A program made the translations under genes and the position numbers. Of a DNA stretch of 64,000 bases, positions 27,452 through 36,904 are shown piece by piece. Position 1 is the stretch's first letter; every line of letters begins with the position of its first letter. The stretch lies in contig CAYWMD010000017.1 in assembly GCA_964458575.1 (NCBI GenBank), forward strand, positions 42,482-106,481, read 5' to 3'. The notes beneath the pieces were generated by a model. That model searched no databases. It was not told the DNA's origin and worked only from the letters and a program-made list of their open reading frames with translations. This stretch comes from CAYWMD01 sp964458575 (lineage in GTDB: Bacteria > Verrucomicrobiota > Verrucomicrobiia > Limisphaerales > JADLHS01).

Positions 27452-29164
27452 CTACTGAAACCTGAGGGAGAACAATTCTGCCATTTCAATCCGAAACTCA
27501 AGTACGACGGGGGTTCCTGGCGTGTGTCCCAGGTCGTTTAGCGTTTTTTTCTTCCAGGTCACAACCTTGTCGCTGAAATCACCAGTGATTTGCTCGCAAT
27601 CCTCAAAGCTGCGCAAAATCTTTCCTTCCGACCTTATTTGCACGCGAATTGAACCGGCCTGCCTCGTTCGACAGTTAATCAAAAGCTTGTCGCCCTTGAA
27701 AACCACCGATGGCGTGCGGAACTCTGATTTGCCGTCGGCCACCAGTGCCACCAGCCGGTCGCGCGGCCAGGTTGCCCAAAACGTTCCGGCGGGCGGATGC
27801 GACGGGCGATAGGGGTACTTGTGCGGCATGGAAACGCCTTGCGCCATGACTGCCAGGCGGCCATCGGAAAGTTCGAGGAGCGGTTGGCGCACATGATAGC
27901 CGCACGCGCCGGGTTGTCCCAAGGGGCCGATGGGCGGTTCGAGAATTGTTTTGGGCAACACGCCCCAATTCTTGCCGTCCAAACTCGTCGCCATGTAAAC
28001 CGAAAACGTGTCGTCGTTCTTGCGCCACATCAGCGGCAGCATGATGTGATATTGACGCGTTCCCGGATAACGCGAAACGCTACACGGGCCGTACCATTCG
28101 TAATCCGACCGCAGTTCCGGACTTGAATACATCAACACGTCGGGTTGCGGGAAATGCCGAAAGTCCGCCGTCTCAATTCGCGTGTTCGCGCGATGCAACG
28201 CATAACGCGTCCGACCGTAGAAAACGTACTTGGCCAGATCGGTATCGTAATATGCGAGCAAGTCCGGCGTATCGCACTGCACAATGGACAGCGGAACGTC
28301 GAGCATCTTCCAGTGCAACCCGTCCGGCGACACTGCCCCCAGCATCCCCCAAATGTCTTTGCCGCGATACGCGTAGCGATCAATGTCCTTCGGCCACTTC
28401 TTCCGGTAGCGCTCTTCGGCTTTAGGCGAGACGACTCCCACCATGATGAGTTTGTAGCGTTCCTTCGCCGGCGCGGACGGGTCTTTGAAAACCGTCACCG
28501 TGCCGTGCGCCATCGTTGGTAAAATGGCAATGGCGTTGGTCGCACTTTCAAAGCCGGCGATTTTCGTGACCTTCGACGCTGGCGGGCCGCTCCAATCTTT
28601 CAAGTTGCGCGATTCGAGGTAGGTAAGCGCGGCGGCTTTGGGCGGCAAGCCAAGATTTGTAATGGTTGCCCCGGGGATGGGGATGACGTTCCACGCCCTG
28701 TAGATTCCGTCCTCCTGCAGTTGCGGATACGTCTCGGTGTCGCCGTCAACCCGGCGCTCCAACGTGGGCCGTTGCGCTTCCAACCGCAGACCAACGGGAA
28801 TGTCGCCCTTGCCCCAGACCAAAGGCACCGAGGGCATTGGATCAGTTGAGCCGGTGCTCATGTCACCGCCTCTGACGCCGGGTGGCGTGTTCCACGCGGG
28901 ATAGCCGGCATAAACCCAGCGCCAGTCCCAAAACAAAATCACGTTTCCATCCACTTCGTAATGACTGCCGGCCATGATGAAGTCGCGGTGAATCCCCGTG
29001 GTGTTGAACTTCGTCATTTTCTCCAAATGCGTTTCGCCAAGCAAACGGCTGGGTAGCAGGAATGAGAACGTGATGGCCAACAGGATTAAAGCCCCCAGCC
29101 GCCGACACAGACGCGCGCGAACATTCAACGGAGTTCCCAAAGAAGCGTTGCGGCAGGCTTCCAT
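27452..29164 (-). CDS. Secreted GH32/GH43-like five-bladed propeller protein (copy B)
   Basis: 570 residues from ATG 29164. The frame is open to 29380, but the upstream part is the repeat doublet at 29176-29334 and would bury the signal peptide. N-terminus: basic RARLCRRLG then the core ALILLAITFSFLLPSRLLG. The mature protein aligns with copy A through nearly its whole length (WDWRWVYAGYPAW, GAVSPDGLHWKML, YYDTDLAKYVFYGRTRY, WATWPRDRLVALVADGKSEF, C-terminal FEDCEQITGDFSDKVVTW). The pair are tandem duplicates of the sandwich-tailed propeller family found seven times in this window. Family fold suggests glycoside hydrolase or glycan phosphorylase-like action; no catalytic triad was confirmed. 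Confidence 0.8.
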   Translation of the reverse strand: MEACRNASLGTPLNVRARLCRRLGALILLAITFSFLLPSRLLGETHLEKMTKFNTTGIHRDFIMAGSHYEVDGNVILFWDWRWVYAGYPAWNTPPGVRGGDMSTGSTDPMPSVPLVWGKGDIPVGLRLEAQRPTLERRVDGDTETYPQLQEDGIYRAWNVIPIPGATITNLGLPPKAAALTYLESRNLKDWSGPPASKVTKIAGFESATNAIAILPTMAHGTVTVFKDPSAPAKERYKLIMVGVVSPKAEERYRKKWPKDIDRYAYRGKDIWGMLGAVSPDGLHWKMLDVPLSIVQCDTPDLLAYYDTDLAKYVFYGRTRYALHRANTRIETADFRHFPQPDVLMYSSPELRSDYEWYGPCSVSRYPGTRQYHIMLPLMWRKNDDTFSVYMATSLDGKNWGVLPKTILEPPIGPLGQPGACGYHVRQPLLELSDGRLAVMAQGVSMPHKYPYRPSHPPAGTFWATWPRDRLVALVADGKSEFRTPSVVFKGDKLLINCRTRQAGSIRVQIRSEGKILRSFEDCEQITGDFSDKVVTWKKKTLNDLGHTPGTPVVLEFRIEMAELFSLRFQ

Positions 29165-29175
29165 GTCCGCTGCGT

Positions 29176-29334
29176 TCTCCCTCACCCTGACCCTCTCCCG
29201 CTGGGAGAGGGAAAGGCCGCTGGTCACCGCTTGTTTCGCCAAACGATGGCGGCCAAATTCAGTTGCTGGTTTTCGCATGTGACGGCAAATGATTCTCCCT
29301 CTCCCAACGGGAGAGGGTTGGGGTGAGGGAGAGT
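29176..29334. repeat. Inverted REP-like doublet, family B copy 1
   Basis: Two short hairpins (29191-29211, CCCTCTCCC/GGGAGAGGG; and 29297-29317) with outward CCCTCACCC and GGGTGAGGG extensions. The outer ends are inverted repeats of about 24 bp, so the 159-bp unit looks like a REP doublet or MITE-like element. It ends 12 bp upstream of the start codon at 29164. Confidence 0.85.
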
Positions 29335-29446
29335 CGTTCAAAATTGCAGATTGCCTACACTGTGGGCTGGCGTTTTTCATCTGAGTTTATGTTCGGACCG
29401 GAAGTCTAAGATTGAAACTCAACTTGAGGCAAATCCGATTGGAAAA

Positions 29447-31930
29447 TTATTTTCCGCTGTCTTGTTTCCACGCAACCCAGATCGGCGATGACCAGCCGTT
29501 GCGGTCATCGGTCTGTTCGCACCGCACGTAGTACCACGCCTGCTGGCCGGCTTTAATTTCCTGGTCCACATAATCGAAACGGCACGTAGTGGCATCGGGA
29601 TTGACCGTGTGAATTTCTTTGCCGTTCTTGACAACCTGCACCTTGCGGAGCGGCTTGGAAGATTCAATGCGCGCCCTGAATGTCGGAGCACCGTTGATTT
29701 CCACCTCTTCGCCAAGCAACCGGTCGCCGAGCCGGAACTCGATGACCATTCGATCCATCGAGCCAAAGGTCCGGCGGCTTTTCAATCCCTCCATTACTCC
29801 GGTGCGGGACAGTTCGCGGCAGTAAACGCCGGCATACGCGCTGCTGACCATACCGTGATCCGAACTGGCAATCGCTCCGATACGCACGCCCATCTCCAGG
29901 GCGTCCCGGTAGTAGTGACCGTCACGGTTGAGACGGACCAGCGGCAGCGCGCCTTTGTATTCATAAGAGCCGCGCGCCTGAAAAACTTCAGCGACTCGTT
30001 CAAACTCCGGATTCCACACCTTCCAATCCGTGGCGGACGGTCCATCGGCGAGTTGGTGCGGAATGGCAACGGCATTCTTTCCCTTCAGAGCCTTGAATAA
30101 TTCCCCCGGCACATTCTCCTCGTGGCAAGGATGACCGCGATCCGCGTACAGGACGTTCTTGTGCCCGCCTTGGACGCCACCACGCCCGTGCTCATAGGCG
30201 TAGAGCGGGATGAACTTGTTCTCGATAAAAAAAATGTCGCAATACTTTTCCGAGCGCCACCAAGCGTAATGTTGCAACGGACTCTGTTTGCGATTGGAAC
30301 GATGCTTGAGAATGTCCTGGTCGTGGTCCGAGATGGCGAGGAAATCCAGCTTCACCACGTCCATTGCGTAACGATAGGTGTCCATCAACGAGCCGTCGCG
30401 GTTCATGCCGCATTGGGAAATGTCCGTGTGACGATGCGTGTCGCCGTAGGCCAACAGGAACTCCTTGCTGCCGACGGTCAACTTGGGATGGACAACGGAT
30501 TGCTCCAGCTTCGCGAACACGGGCGAAGGCTTTCCACGCGGCACCGTCTTCAAAACCACCTTTTCCGAACCGGACGCCGCGAGCGGCATCGCGTGGACAT
30601 CATGGTTTTGCGGTTCTGGAGGCTTGACTTTGGTGCGTCCGTCGTCCGCCCACGTAACCCACGCCTGCCCGTCCGGGTCAAGGCACATTGAAGTGCGCAT
30701 ATCGTTGCGGCCATTGCTGTCGGGAAGCGGTTGCGGTTGCGACCAGCGATTGCCGTCGTAACAAAGCGCGTAAGGATTCCACATGCCCCGGTCTTGATGA
30801 GGACGTCCACCGTCGCGCGTTCCTTTGGGTGTCAAATTGGTCAGGTGCCGAATGATCAACCACAACCGGCCGTTGCCATCAACGCTCAACTCCGGCAACT
30901 CGCAGAAATTCGTCAGCGACCCGCTGAGAGCCGCGGACAAAGGCTCGGCAGGTTCGGACAATTCTCCGTTGGCCAGGCAACGAATTTCCACCGAACGTTC
31001 ACTGTGTAACTTCCGGCCATCCTCGTTGTCTTCTCCCCAACGGACGCCGCCGTTGTCCCACGCAATCCAAAGCCGGTCCTTATGATCAACCGCCAGCGTC
31101 GCGTGCGCCTCGTAAGCTGGCGACGTCGCAATGCCCATCGGCTCGGCCCGTGAGATAGAGCCAACGGTAACCGTGTCACGCGGACGCCCCGTCATCTCAC
31201 GGGCCGAGGACAATTTTCCATCCTTCAACTCCGCGAGCAAAAGGTCGTAACTGCCGTTCCGGTAACTGTCCCAGGCCACGAACACCCGACCATCCTTCGT
31301 TGCCGCAATTGCCGGCTCCCAATCGCTTGCCGGATGACGTGACACATTGATCGGTTCGCTTACGCCGTTGGGAGTGATGCGGGCGAGCATTACCTCGTAG
31401 TTGCCATTGACCACGGACTGCCACGCCATCCAGAGCGTGCCGGCTTTGTCCACCGTCAGCTTCTGTGCGAAACTGTTTCCGCTCCCTCGTGTCAGTTGAA
31501 CCGGCTCCGACCACTTGTCGTTTGCCAGATATTTTCCCCAGATGTTCCATTTGCCTTGATGGCCCTGAGACCACGTGACCCAAAGACGCCCTTGGCCGTC
31601 CTTGCACATGGCCGGACGCCAATGATCGCCCACCGCCTCGCTCAAAACGACCGGCGGCGACGATGCCTGGCCCTTGATCTGCGCCGCGAGCACTGCATCC
31701 ACCTTCCCGTCCCACGCGACCCACGACACCCAGACGTTTCCGCCGGCATCGCTTCCAATGGCCGGGAACTCATCCTCGTGGTTCGTTGACCCCAACGTGA
31801 CGATTCGATTGGCAGACGCCGAATTGGGAGATTGCGCGGGAGAATTTATGCCGCCGCCTTTTACCGCCAAGGTGGCGGCGATTGCCGATGCGGAAAGAAC
31901 GACGATTACAAACAGGATTGTCGGTTTCAC
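29447..31930 (-). CDS. Secreted beta-propeller plus DUF3604/PHP-type metal-dependent hydrolase-like protein
   Basis: 827 residues with a GTG start (31930) and signal peptide KPTILFVIVVLSASAIAA. Residues 40-460 are propeller-like repeats (GGNVWVSWVAWDGK, GRLWVTWSQG, GTLWMAWQS, GRVFVAWDSYRNG). Residues about 485-740 carry PHP-domain features: YGDTHRHTDIS near 493, LDFLAISDHD, then VAIPHQLADG and GAIASSDHG, which are likely metal ligands of the DUF3604 family. The C-terminal 80 residues are a beta-sandwich. PHP proteins are typically phosphoesterases; the activity of DUF3604 members is poorly known. The N-terminal propeller may bind glycan. It lies 52 bp downstream of the heparinase-like gene. 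Confidence 0.82.
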   Translation of the reverse strand: MKPTILFVIVVLSASAIAATLAVKGGGINSPAQSPNSASANRIVTLGSTNHEDEFPAIGSDAGGNVWVSWVAWDGKVDAVLAAQIKGQASSPPVVLSEAVGDHWRPAMCKDGQGRLWVTWSQGHQGKWNIWGKYLANDKWSEPVQLTRGSGNSFAQKLTVDKAGTLWMAWQSVVNGNYEVMLARITPNGVSEPINVSRHPASDWEPAIAATKDGRVFVAWDSYRNGSYDLLLAELKDGKLSSAREMTGRPRDTVTVGSISRAEPMGIATSPAYEAHATLAVDHKDRLWIAWDNGGVRWGEDNEDGRKLHSERSVEIRCLANGELSEPAEPLSAALSGSLTNFCELPELSVDGNGRLWLIIRHLTNLTPKGTRDGGRPHQDRGMWNPYALCYDGNRWSQPQPLPDSNGRNDMRTSMCLDPDGQAWVTWADDGRTKVKPPEPQNHDVHAMPLAASGSEKVVLKTVPRGKPSPVFAKLEQSVVHPKLTVGSKEFLLAYGDTHRHTDISQCGMNRDGSLMDTYRYAMDVVKLDFLAISDHDQDILKHRSNRKQSPLQHYAWWRSEKYCDIFFIENKFIPLYAYEHGRGGVQGGHKNVLYADRGHPCHEENVPGELFKALKGKNAVAIPHQLADGPSATDWKVWNPEFERVAEVFQARGSYEYKGALPLVRLNRDGHYYRDALEMGVRIGAIASSDHGMVSSAYAGVYCRELSRTGVMEGLKSRRTFGSMDRMVIEFRLGDRLLGEEVEINGAPTFRARIESSKPLRKVQVVKNGKEIHTVNPDATTCRFDYVDQEIKAGQQAWYYVRCEQTDDRNGWSSPIWVAWKQDSGK

Positions 31931-31982
31931 TGAAAAAAGATTCCAAGCATTTTGAAGTTAAACCGAGGGAGAAGCAACAGTA

Positions 31983-33980
31983 TCACCAGGCAGTCTTCTT
32001 TTCGAGGTTTCGACCAATAGTCCATCGCTTGCCAAATGCGCTAACAGCAATCTCAACTTTGTCGCTACCGACTTCGGTATTCCCGACAAACTTTGCCTCG
32101 ACCACCGGCGGATTCGTTCCCCGATAGGGCGCGACCACCGTCAGAAACCTTGCCGGAGCAACATCGGGGTTCTTGACCTTGAGCATTTTTCGCGGCACGC
32201 GTTGGCCGTAGTCCCACGCGAACCACCCGTCCTCCTCCTCGAATTTGACCTGTCCTGGAGCACTGGTCTGGATCAGGACGTTGGCGTCGGGAAACTGCGT
32301 CGTGAATGATGTGCGGTCGGAATTGAATCGGCCCGTGCCGGGTGCGGGCGTCCAGTGCAAGCTCAACTCACCGGGGGCGTTGCCAATGGCTTCATCGAGG
32401 AAGATGTAAAACTTCTTGTCCACGAACCAAAGCGACCGGCGATGCAGAATTCCATCGTAGGATGGATTTTCCACCACCAACGCGTCGAGTCCCGGCGACG
32501 ACCGCCACAGTCGGAGGCGTCCGTCGGTTTTGGAATCCTCGCCGTCCAGCGTCAATGTCTGGTGGACGCGCGTCTGCCGATGCCAATTCCGGCCCGCCCT
32601 GTCGTGGCCGTAAGTGTAGAAACCGCTGTCGGTCATCAGCCAGCGTCCGTAGGCAAAGAGTTCAAACGTGCCGTTGTCCGGTTGATCGTGGGCGCTGAGT
32701 GCCGGTGGCGCACATTGCAGCGCCAGGTAGCTCCCGTTGGTACCCCATTGCGAACGCATCACGTAAACGCCCGCGCTTTCGAAGGCATAGCTTGTTTGTT
32801 GCGGCAACCCGGCCAGGTCACATTTCGCGCACGCCGAATATTTAGGGTCGTTCCAGACCTTACTGAAATGAAGCAACGAATCGGATAACTGGCCGGTTGT
32901 CCCGTCCTTGGGGAGGGGACGCGCGGTGTCGCCGAACATGGGATAGCCCAGGTCCGGGGTCGCGATGGCGAACACGTAATTGCACATCGCCCGCACGCGC
33001 TGGCGGTGTTCGTCCGAAACGGTAACCCCCAACTGCGGGGCGTTTTCCATGATTTCGAGCGCGTCCCGCAACACGGCCGAGTGGTAACTGCCGCACCATT
33101 CGCGTTGGATGCCCTGCGTTGTGGTTTGCGCCAGCAGGTTTGCCTCGGTCCGTTCGACGGCAAGCTTCGCCCAGCGTGGCGCGTCCCGAAACTCCGGGAA
33201 GGCCACGCAAATGTTGAGCGCGCCGCGTTGTTCAAAAATGGCTTTGTTGTGCACCACGCCCATCGGGACCAATTCCATCTTGTGCTCGTGATCGTAAAGG
33301 CTCGCCAGAAAGACGCCGAGAAATTTCGGCGTGACGGCCTCTGATCGCAGCATGGCCTTCAACGCAGCGACGGCTCGCGTCGCGCGGATGCCTGTTTGAA
33401 GGTCGAGCCAGGCGAAACCTTTCCAATGAGTCAGCATCGGATGCGTTCGCGTCCAGTCGTCCAACGGATGTTTGGCGATCCAATCGGTCGTCAACTCTAC
33501 GAATGCCCGTGCGTATTTGTCATCGTGCGTTGCGTTGTAGGCCCTGGTCAAATCATCCGCCCATTGGAAACGATACATGGCGGCCACCCATTCGATGTCG
33601 TCGGCGGGATTGATGGTCCAGTCAATGTTCGTTCCGTAATCTGCCGGCTGGTAAGGCCCCCACTGAAAAACGTGACGGCAAATTCGGCCCGCGGCCTCAA
33701 TCATCTGCGGCGTGGTGTCCTGCTTGGACGTCGCCGGATACTTCGCCCGATAATAGCGGAGCAACCCGGCCAAGGCCCGAGCCTGGTCACCTTTGATCGC
33801 CGCGGCCTTGACCGCTTCCAATCCGGGCCGGTCCAAATCGAGTTTTGACAGCACCTCGCTTGGCGGCAGGCGATGTAATTTCACATCCCACTGCTTCGTG
33901 TAGGGCACCATCTCCGCAGTTGCGGCAACCGAGGTGAGTATGGCCAACAAAAAGTTTGTGGTAGTAAGTGAGAGATTCAT
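31983..33980 (-). CDS. Secreted heparinase II/III-like polysaccharide lyase
   Basis: 665 residues from ATG 33980; an upstream start at 34022 is less likely because ATG 33980 directly precedes the signal peptide (MNLSLTTTNFLLAILTSVAA). Residues about 50-350 are the alpha/alpha-toroid heparinase N-terminal domain (GLLRYYRAKYP, WGPYQPADYG, MLTHWKGFAWLDLQTGIRATR, QRGALNICVAFPEFRDA). Residues 380-640 are the beta-sandwich heparinase II/III domain (SAHDQPDNGTFELFAYGRWLM, DSGFYTYGHDRAGRNWHRQT). Characterised members cleave heparin, heparan sulfate or alginate by beta-elimination, yielding unsaturated uronates. This is the clearest pointer to a uronic-acid polysaccharide as target. Preceded by 161 bp containing a repeat. 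Confidence 0.9.
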   Translation of the reverse strand: MNLSLTTTNFLLAILTSVAATAEMVPYTKQWDVKLHRLPPSEVLSKLDLDRPGLEAVKAAAIKGDQARALAGLLRYYRAKYPATSKQDTTPQMIEAAGRICRHVFQWGPYQPADYGTNIDWTINPADDIEWVAAMYRFQWADDLTRAYNATHDDKYARAFVELTTDWIAKHPLDDWTRTHPMLTHWKGFAWLDLQTGIRATRAVAALKAMLRSEAVTPKFLGVFLASLYDHEHKMELVPMGVVHNKAIFEQRGALNICVAFPEFRDAPRWAKLAVERTEANLLAQTTTQGIQREWCGSYHSAVLRDALEIMENAPQLGVTVSDEHRQRVRAMCNYVFAIATPDLGYPMFGDTARPLPKDGTTGQLSDSLLHFSKVWNDPKYSACAKCDLAGLPQQTSYAFESAGVYVMRSQWGTNGSYLALQCAPPALSAHDQPDNGTFELFAYGRWLMTDSGFYTYGHDRAGRNWHRQTRVHQTLTLDGEDSKTDGRLRLWRSSPGLDALVVENPSYDGILHRRSLWFVDKKFYIFLDEAIGNAPGELSLHWTPAPGTGRFNSDRTSFTTQFPDANVLIQTSAPGQVKFEEEDGWFAWDYGQRVPRKMLKVKNPDVAPARFLTVVAPYRGTNPPVVEAKFVGNTEVGSDKVEIAVSAFGKRWTIGRNLEKKTAW

Positions 33981-34061
33981 TTGACCCGCAAAGTTGACGC
34001 GGCACAATTTGGTTACATTCAAACACGCACTTCAAAGTCCTGTAAGAACGACCGACAATAG

Positions 34062-34115
34062 CCCACCGATTCAACGGTGGGAGCAAGTAAAAACGAAACA
34101 AGTCCCGTTAGGGAC
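34062..34115. repeat. Double-hairpin repeat, family G
   Basis: Two hairpins in tandem: CCCACCG/CGGTGGG at 34062-34081 and GTCCC/GGGAC at 34102-34115, in the gap upstream of the heparinase-like gene. From memory, this pairing is common as a dispersed repeat in Verrucomicrobiota and Planctomycetota genomes. Confidence 0.7.
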
Positions 34116-34141
34116 GAAAGAAATCGGTCAAGCCAACATGG

Positions 34142-35704
34142 CTAGTGGGAACTCAACCAGTTGGCTTGTCGCACTGGATAATTTTGCGTGTGCATCCAAA
34201 GGGTCAGGAAAGCGACACCCAACCGGCCGCAGGCGGTTTGCTCGCGGCCCGGCCACTTGTCACTCTCGCCGTCGGCGTAAACGCGGAGATCCTCGTGGCG
34301 TTGTTGCATCTCCAAAATCTTTGCGGCGCGGATGCGCATCCAATCCCGCGCGTGATGCGGCAGGCCGCGATCGAGTCCTAGCGTCCACGAATAGACGTCC
34401 AGGCAATACGGCGTAAGACAATCCACACGCCCCCAGTCCGCCTTCACCGGATAATAGAGATACGGTTCACCGGGCCGATACATCGTGCCGCCGGGTGCGA
34501 CGTACGGTGGCGAAGGCAATTCGCTCGTGACCAGCGCGCGATAAACCCGCGCCGCGTTGAAATCCGCCGCTTGCGGCACGGCTTGGTTCGCCAACGGTTG
34601 AATCACGAACGCACGCAGGTTGAGTCGCACGCACAAGGTGTAATCGGGATGAAGGAATCCGTGATTCACCACCAAGCCGTCGGGGTTCGCGTTGAATCCG
34701 TGTAACCAGTCCTTGACCGTTTTGCCATCAACCCTGCGATTGTTTTTCAGGTCAGCCTCGGTTGCGTAGGCCGAAACCATGAACTCGCTGCACTTTTCCT
34801 TCCATGCGCGGACATGCGGATGTTTTGGCATCATCGCCACCGCCAGCGAAAGCGCCATCGAGTTCCAGGCGTTCTCCTCCGCCTTGGTGTCGCCGCCCTG
34901 GCCATTCCAATAAGGAACAACATTCGTCGCCAGACGATTGGCCTCCCATTCCACCAATTCTGCGACCGAACCGCGCATGTCGGAATCCAATTCGTCCCAC
35001 AACATCCACGCGCCCTGTCCGAGATAAGCCGCCCAAAGCGACGATTGCCACGGGCGTTCCCACGCCGCGCCTTTGTGTTCCCACGCCGCGCCGCGGATCA
35101 AGGTCAATGTCTGCAACAACGCATCGTTCTTGGAAACGCCCAGCACCTGCTCGTCATACAATCCCGACTTGAACGCAACCGCGTATCCGAATACCATGTT
35201 GCAAATCGGCCGGATGAAATCATGTGCGTTCCGCCCTTGGAGACCTTCAAGACCGACAAACGGGATGCGGCCATCCAGTTTCCCAATCGCGTTTGTGGTC
35301 CAGCCCAGGTTGTAACGGATGGTGTTCTGAAATATCGCCGCGCAGTCGGTCAACTCACGTGACTTGGATTTGATCTCTCCGTAACGTTTCAGTTTGGACC
35401 AGTCAATCGGAACGACGTAGGATGAAGCGGTGTTTGAGCGTAGGACAGGTGTCGCGCCTCTCTCAGATCTGGAAGATGTCCCGCTTGAGCGGACCGCCAA
35501 ATCGGAAGGGTCATGAACAGTTTTGCTCGTGATATCTCCGCAAATGGAGATAGGCGTGACGCCTGTCCTACTTTCTTGATCGCGCTTCCCGCCATCCTCT
35601 GAATGCACCCGTGCGACCGGTTCGTTCACCTGGGCCGGCGACACAAGCAAGTAGCACGTAACTAAGATGATCGAAGCGATCTTCGAGCAGACAGAATGTT
35701 TCAT
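34142..35704 (-). CDS. Unrecognised secreted protein, probable alpha-helical toroid, with repeat-encoded linker
   Basis: 520 residues; signal peptide IASIILVTCYLLVSPAQ at the N-terminus (ATG 35704). Residues about 45-88 are encoded by the 132-bp palindromic repeat 35440-35571 in frame, so the mature enzyme-like part begins near residue 95. That part is rich in Trp, Tyr and helices (WQSSLWAAYLGQGAWMLWDEL, WNGQGGDTKAEENAWNSMAL, NANPDGLVVNHGFLHPDY) and reads like an (alpha/alpha) toroid such as those of lyases or glycosidases. I do not recognise the family. It sits between the metallophosphoesterase gene (30 bp) and the heparinase-like gene, so a role in polysaccharide breakdown is plausible. 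Confidence 0.72.
   Translation of the reverse strand: MKHSVCSKIASIILVTCYLLVSPAQVNEPVARVHSEDGGKRDQESRTGVTPISICGDITSKTVHDPSDLAVRSSGTSSRSERGATPVLRSNTASSYVVPIDWSKLKRYGEIKSKSRELTDCAAIFQNTIRYNLGWTTNAIGKLDGRIPFVGLEGLQGRNAHDFIRPICNMVFGYAVAFKSGLYDEQVLGVSKNDALLQTLTLIRGAAWEHKGAAWERPWQSSLWAAYLGQGAWMLWDELDSDMRGSVAELVEWEANRLATNVVPYWNGQGGDTKAEENAWNSMALSLAVAMMPKHPHVRAWKEKCSEFMVSAYATEADLKNNRRVDGKTVKDWLHGFNANPDGLVVNHGFLHPDYTLCVRLNLRAFVIQPLANQAVPQAADFNAARVYRALVTSELPSPPYVAPGGTMYRPGEPYLYYPVKADWGRVDCLTPYCLDVYSWTLGLDRGLPHHARDWMRIRAAKILEMQQRHEDLRVYADGESDKWPGREQTACGRLGVAFLTLWMHTQNYPVRQANWLSSH
35440..35571. repeat. 132-bp palindromic repeat inside a coding sequence, family C
   Basis: The ends (35440-35459 and 35552-35571) are inverted repeats matching at 18 of 20 positions. 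The length is exactly 44 codons, and no stop occurs in the host frame. Internal hairpins are also present, for example around 35532-35551. Confidence 0.85.
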
Positions 35705-35734
35705 GGGTGACTTATCGCACTTGATGACACGGTC

Positions 35735-36904
35735 TCAGTCGAATCGAAACGGTTTGCTGAGGCGAATCACTTTTTCCGCCTTTGCATACCAACCCTGCGG
35801 CGCGTGTTGCGAGGTGTGGAGATAGCACTGCACACGCACATCGCGGCTGCCTTCAGTGAAAGTCAGCAAGCGGCTTATCGGCAAAGTGGTTTTTGACGCG
35901 TGATAACGGCTCAACGAGCTGCAGTTGATGAAATTCACGTCCCACTTGCGTTCGATGTGCGAGCGTCCGCCCTTGCGGTCGTCGGGATTCGTGTGCGTGT
36001 GACCGCCGATCCAGAGATCAATGGCGTTCGGATGCGCGGCGAGGTAGCGCTCGAAGGCTTGCGCATCCGGCTTGCCGTCCACCCAGTAGAGATAAGACGC
36101 GCCTTCCGGCCCGCCATCGGGAAAATAGCCGTGATAGTGACCCTGCCACGTGCCGTCGGGCTTCTTCGTGTAACCTTCCCACGGTCCGGAAGCAACGGTC
36201 GTTTCGCGGAGCATGTGATGGTGCGCGGAAATGATGATGGCGTCCTCGTTCTCCGCAACCATGCGCTTCCACCACTCAAAAGTTTCACCGGTGACCGCGC
36301 CCGATGGATAACCGCCCTTTTTATCTCGGCCCACGGGCGGTCCGCCGTCGTTGCGGTCGCTCATCACGAGGAACAGGAGATTCCCAACACGAAACGAGTA
36401 GCGCTCCCAAGTTCCTTGAATCGGATACCGACGACGTTTCGAATCCAAGCCCGAGAACTGGGTATTCTCGCCACTGGGATCAATCCACTTGCGAAACCAC
36501 CATTGCGTCTTCTCGCCCGGGCCGCTGGCGTCATGATTACCGGCCAGGTCATAGAAATCTTCGCGGCGATGTTTGGTGGCGACGGCGTATTGGCGCACAA
36601 CTTCGCGGCCTTCCTCGTCCGTGGGCGGGCCTTGGTTACCCGAAAAATCACCCACATTAAGAGCAATGTCCCAGTCGAATGCCGGGCCGCCTTCGCTTCC
36701 GCCCTTTTCTGACTGCCGGATCGCTTCCGCAAGGCTCTCGCGATTCCTTTTCAAGTCTGTTCCCACATGCGCATCGCCGATGGCCCACAGGCTGAATGTG
36801 CGCGGGATAGAAGCGGTCTTGTCAGGCGAAAGTGCCGGCGTAGGTAAAGCTAGGCTGACAACAGCCGCCCCGCAGAGCGTGTTTAAGAAATCGCGGCGGT
36901 TCAT
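35735..36904 (-). CDS. Tat-exported calcineurin-like metallophosphoesterase
   Basis: 389 residues. The N-terminus NRRDFLNTLCGAAVVSLALP is a twin-arginine signal. The metal-binding blocks of the calcineurin-like phosphoesterase family are present in order: GDAHVG (D44, H46), NVGDFSGNQG, AGNHDASG, ISAHHHML and GGHTHTNP near residue 300. These ligands hold a dinuclear centre that hydrolyses phosphomono- or diesters. Tat export suggests folding and metal loading in the cytoplasm. The start overlaps the stop of the beta-helix gene by 4 bp (ATGA), indicating translational coupling. The substrate could be phosphorylated glycan or released phosphodiesters; this is inference. Confidence 0.9.
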   Translation of the reverse strand: MNRRDFLNTLCGAAVVSLALPTPALSPDKTASIPRTFSLWAIGDAHVGTDLKRNRESLAEAIRQSEKGGSEGGPAFDWDIALNVGDFSGNQGPPTDEEGREVVRQYAVATKHRREDFYDLAGNHDASGPGEKTQWWFRKWIDPSGENTQFSGLDSKRRRYPIQGTWERYSFRVGNLLFLVMSDRNDGGPPVGRDKKGGYPSGAVTGETFEWWKRMVAENEDAIIISAHHHMLRETTVASGPWEGYTKKPDGTWQGHYHGYFPDGGPEGASYLYWVDGKPDAQAFERYLAAHPNAIDLWIGGHTHTNPDDRKGGRSHIERKWDVNFINCSSLSRYHASKTTLPISRLLTFTEGSRDVRVQCYLHTSQHAPQGWYAKAEKVIRLSKPFRFD

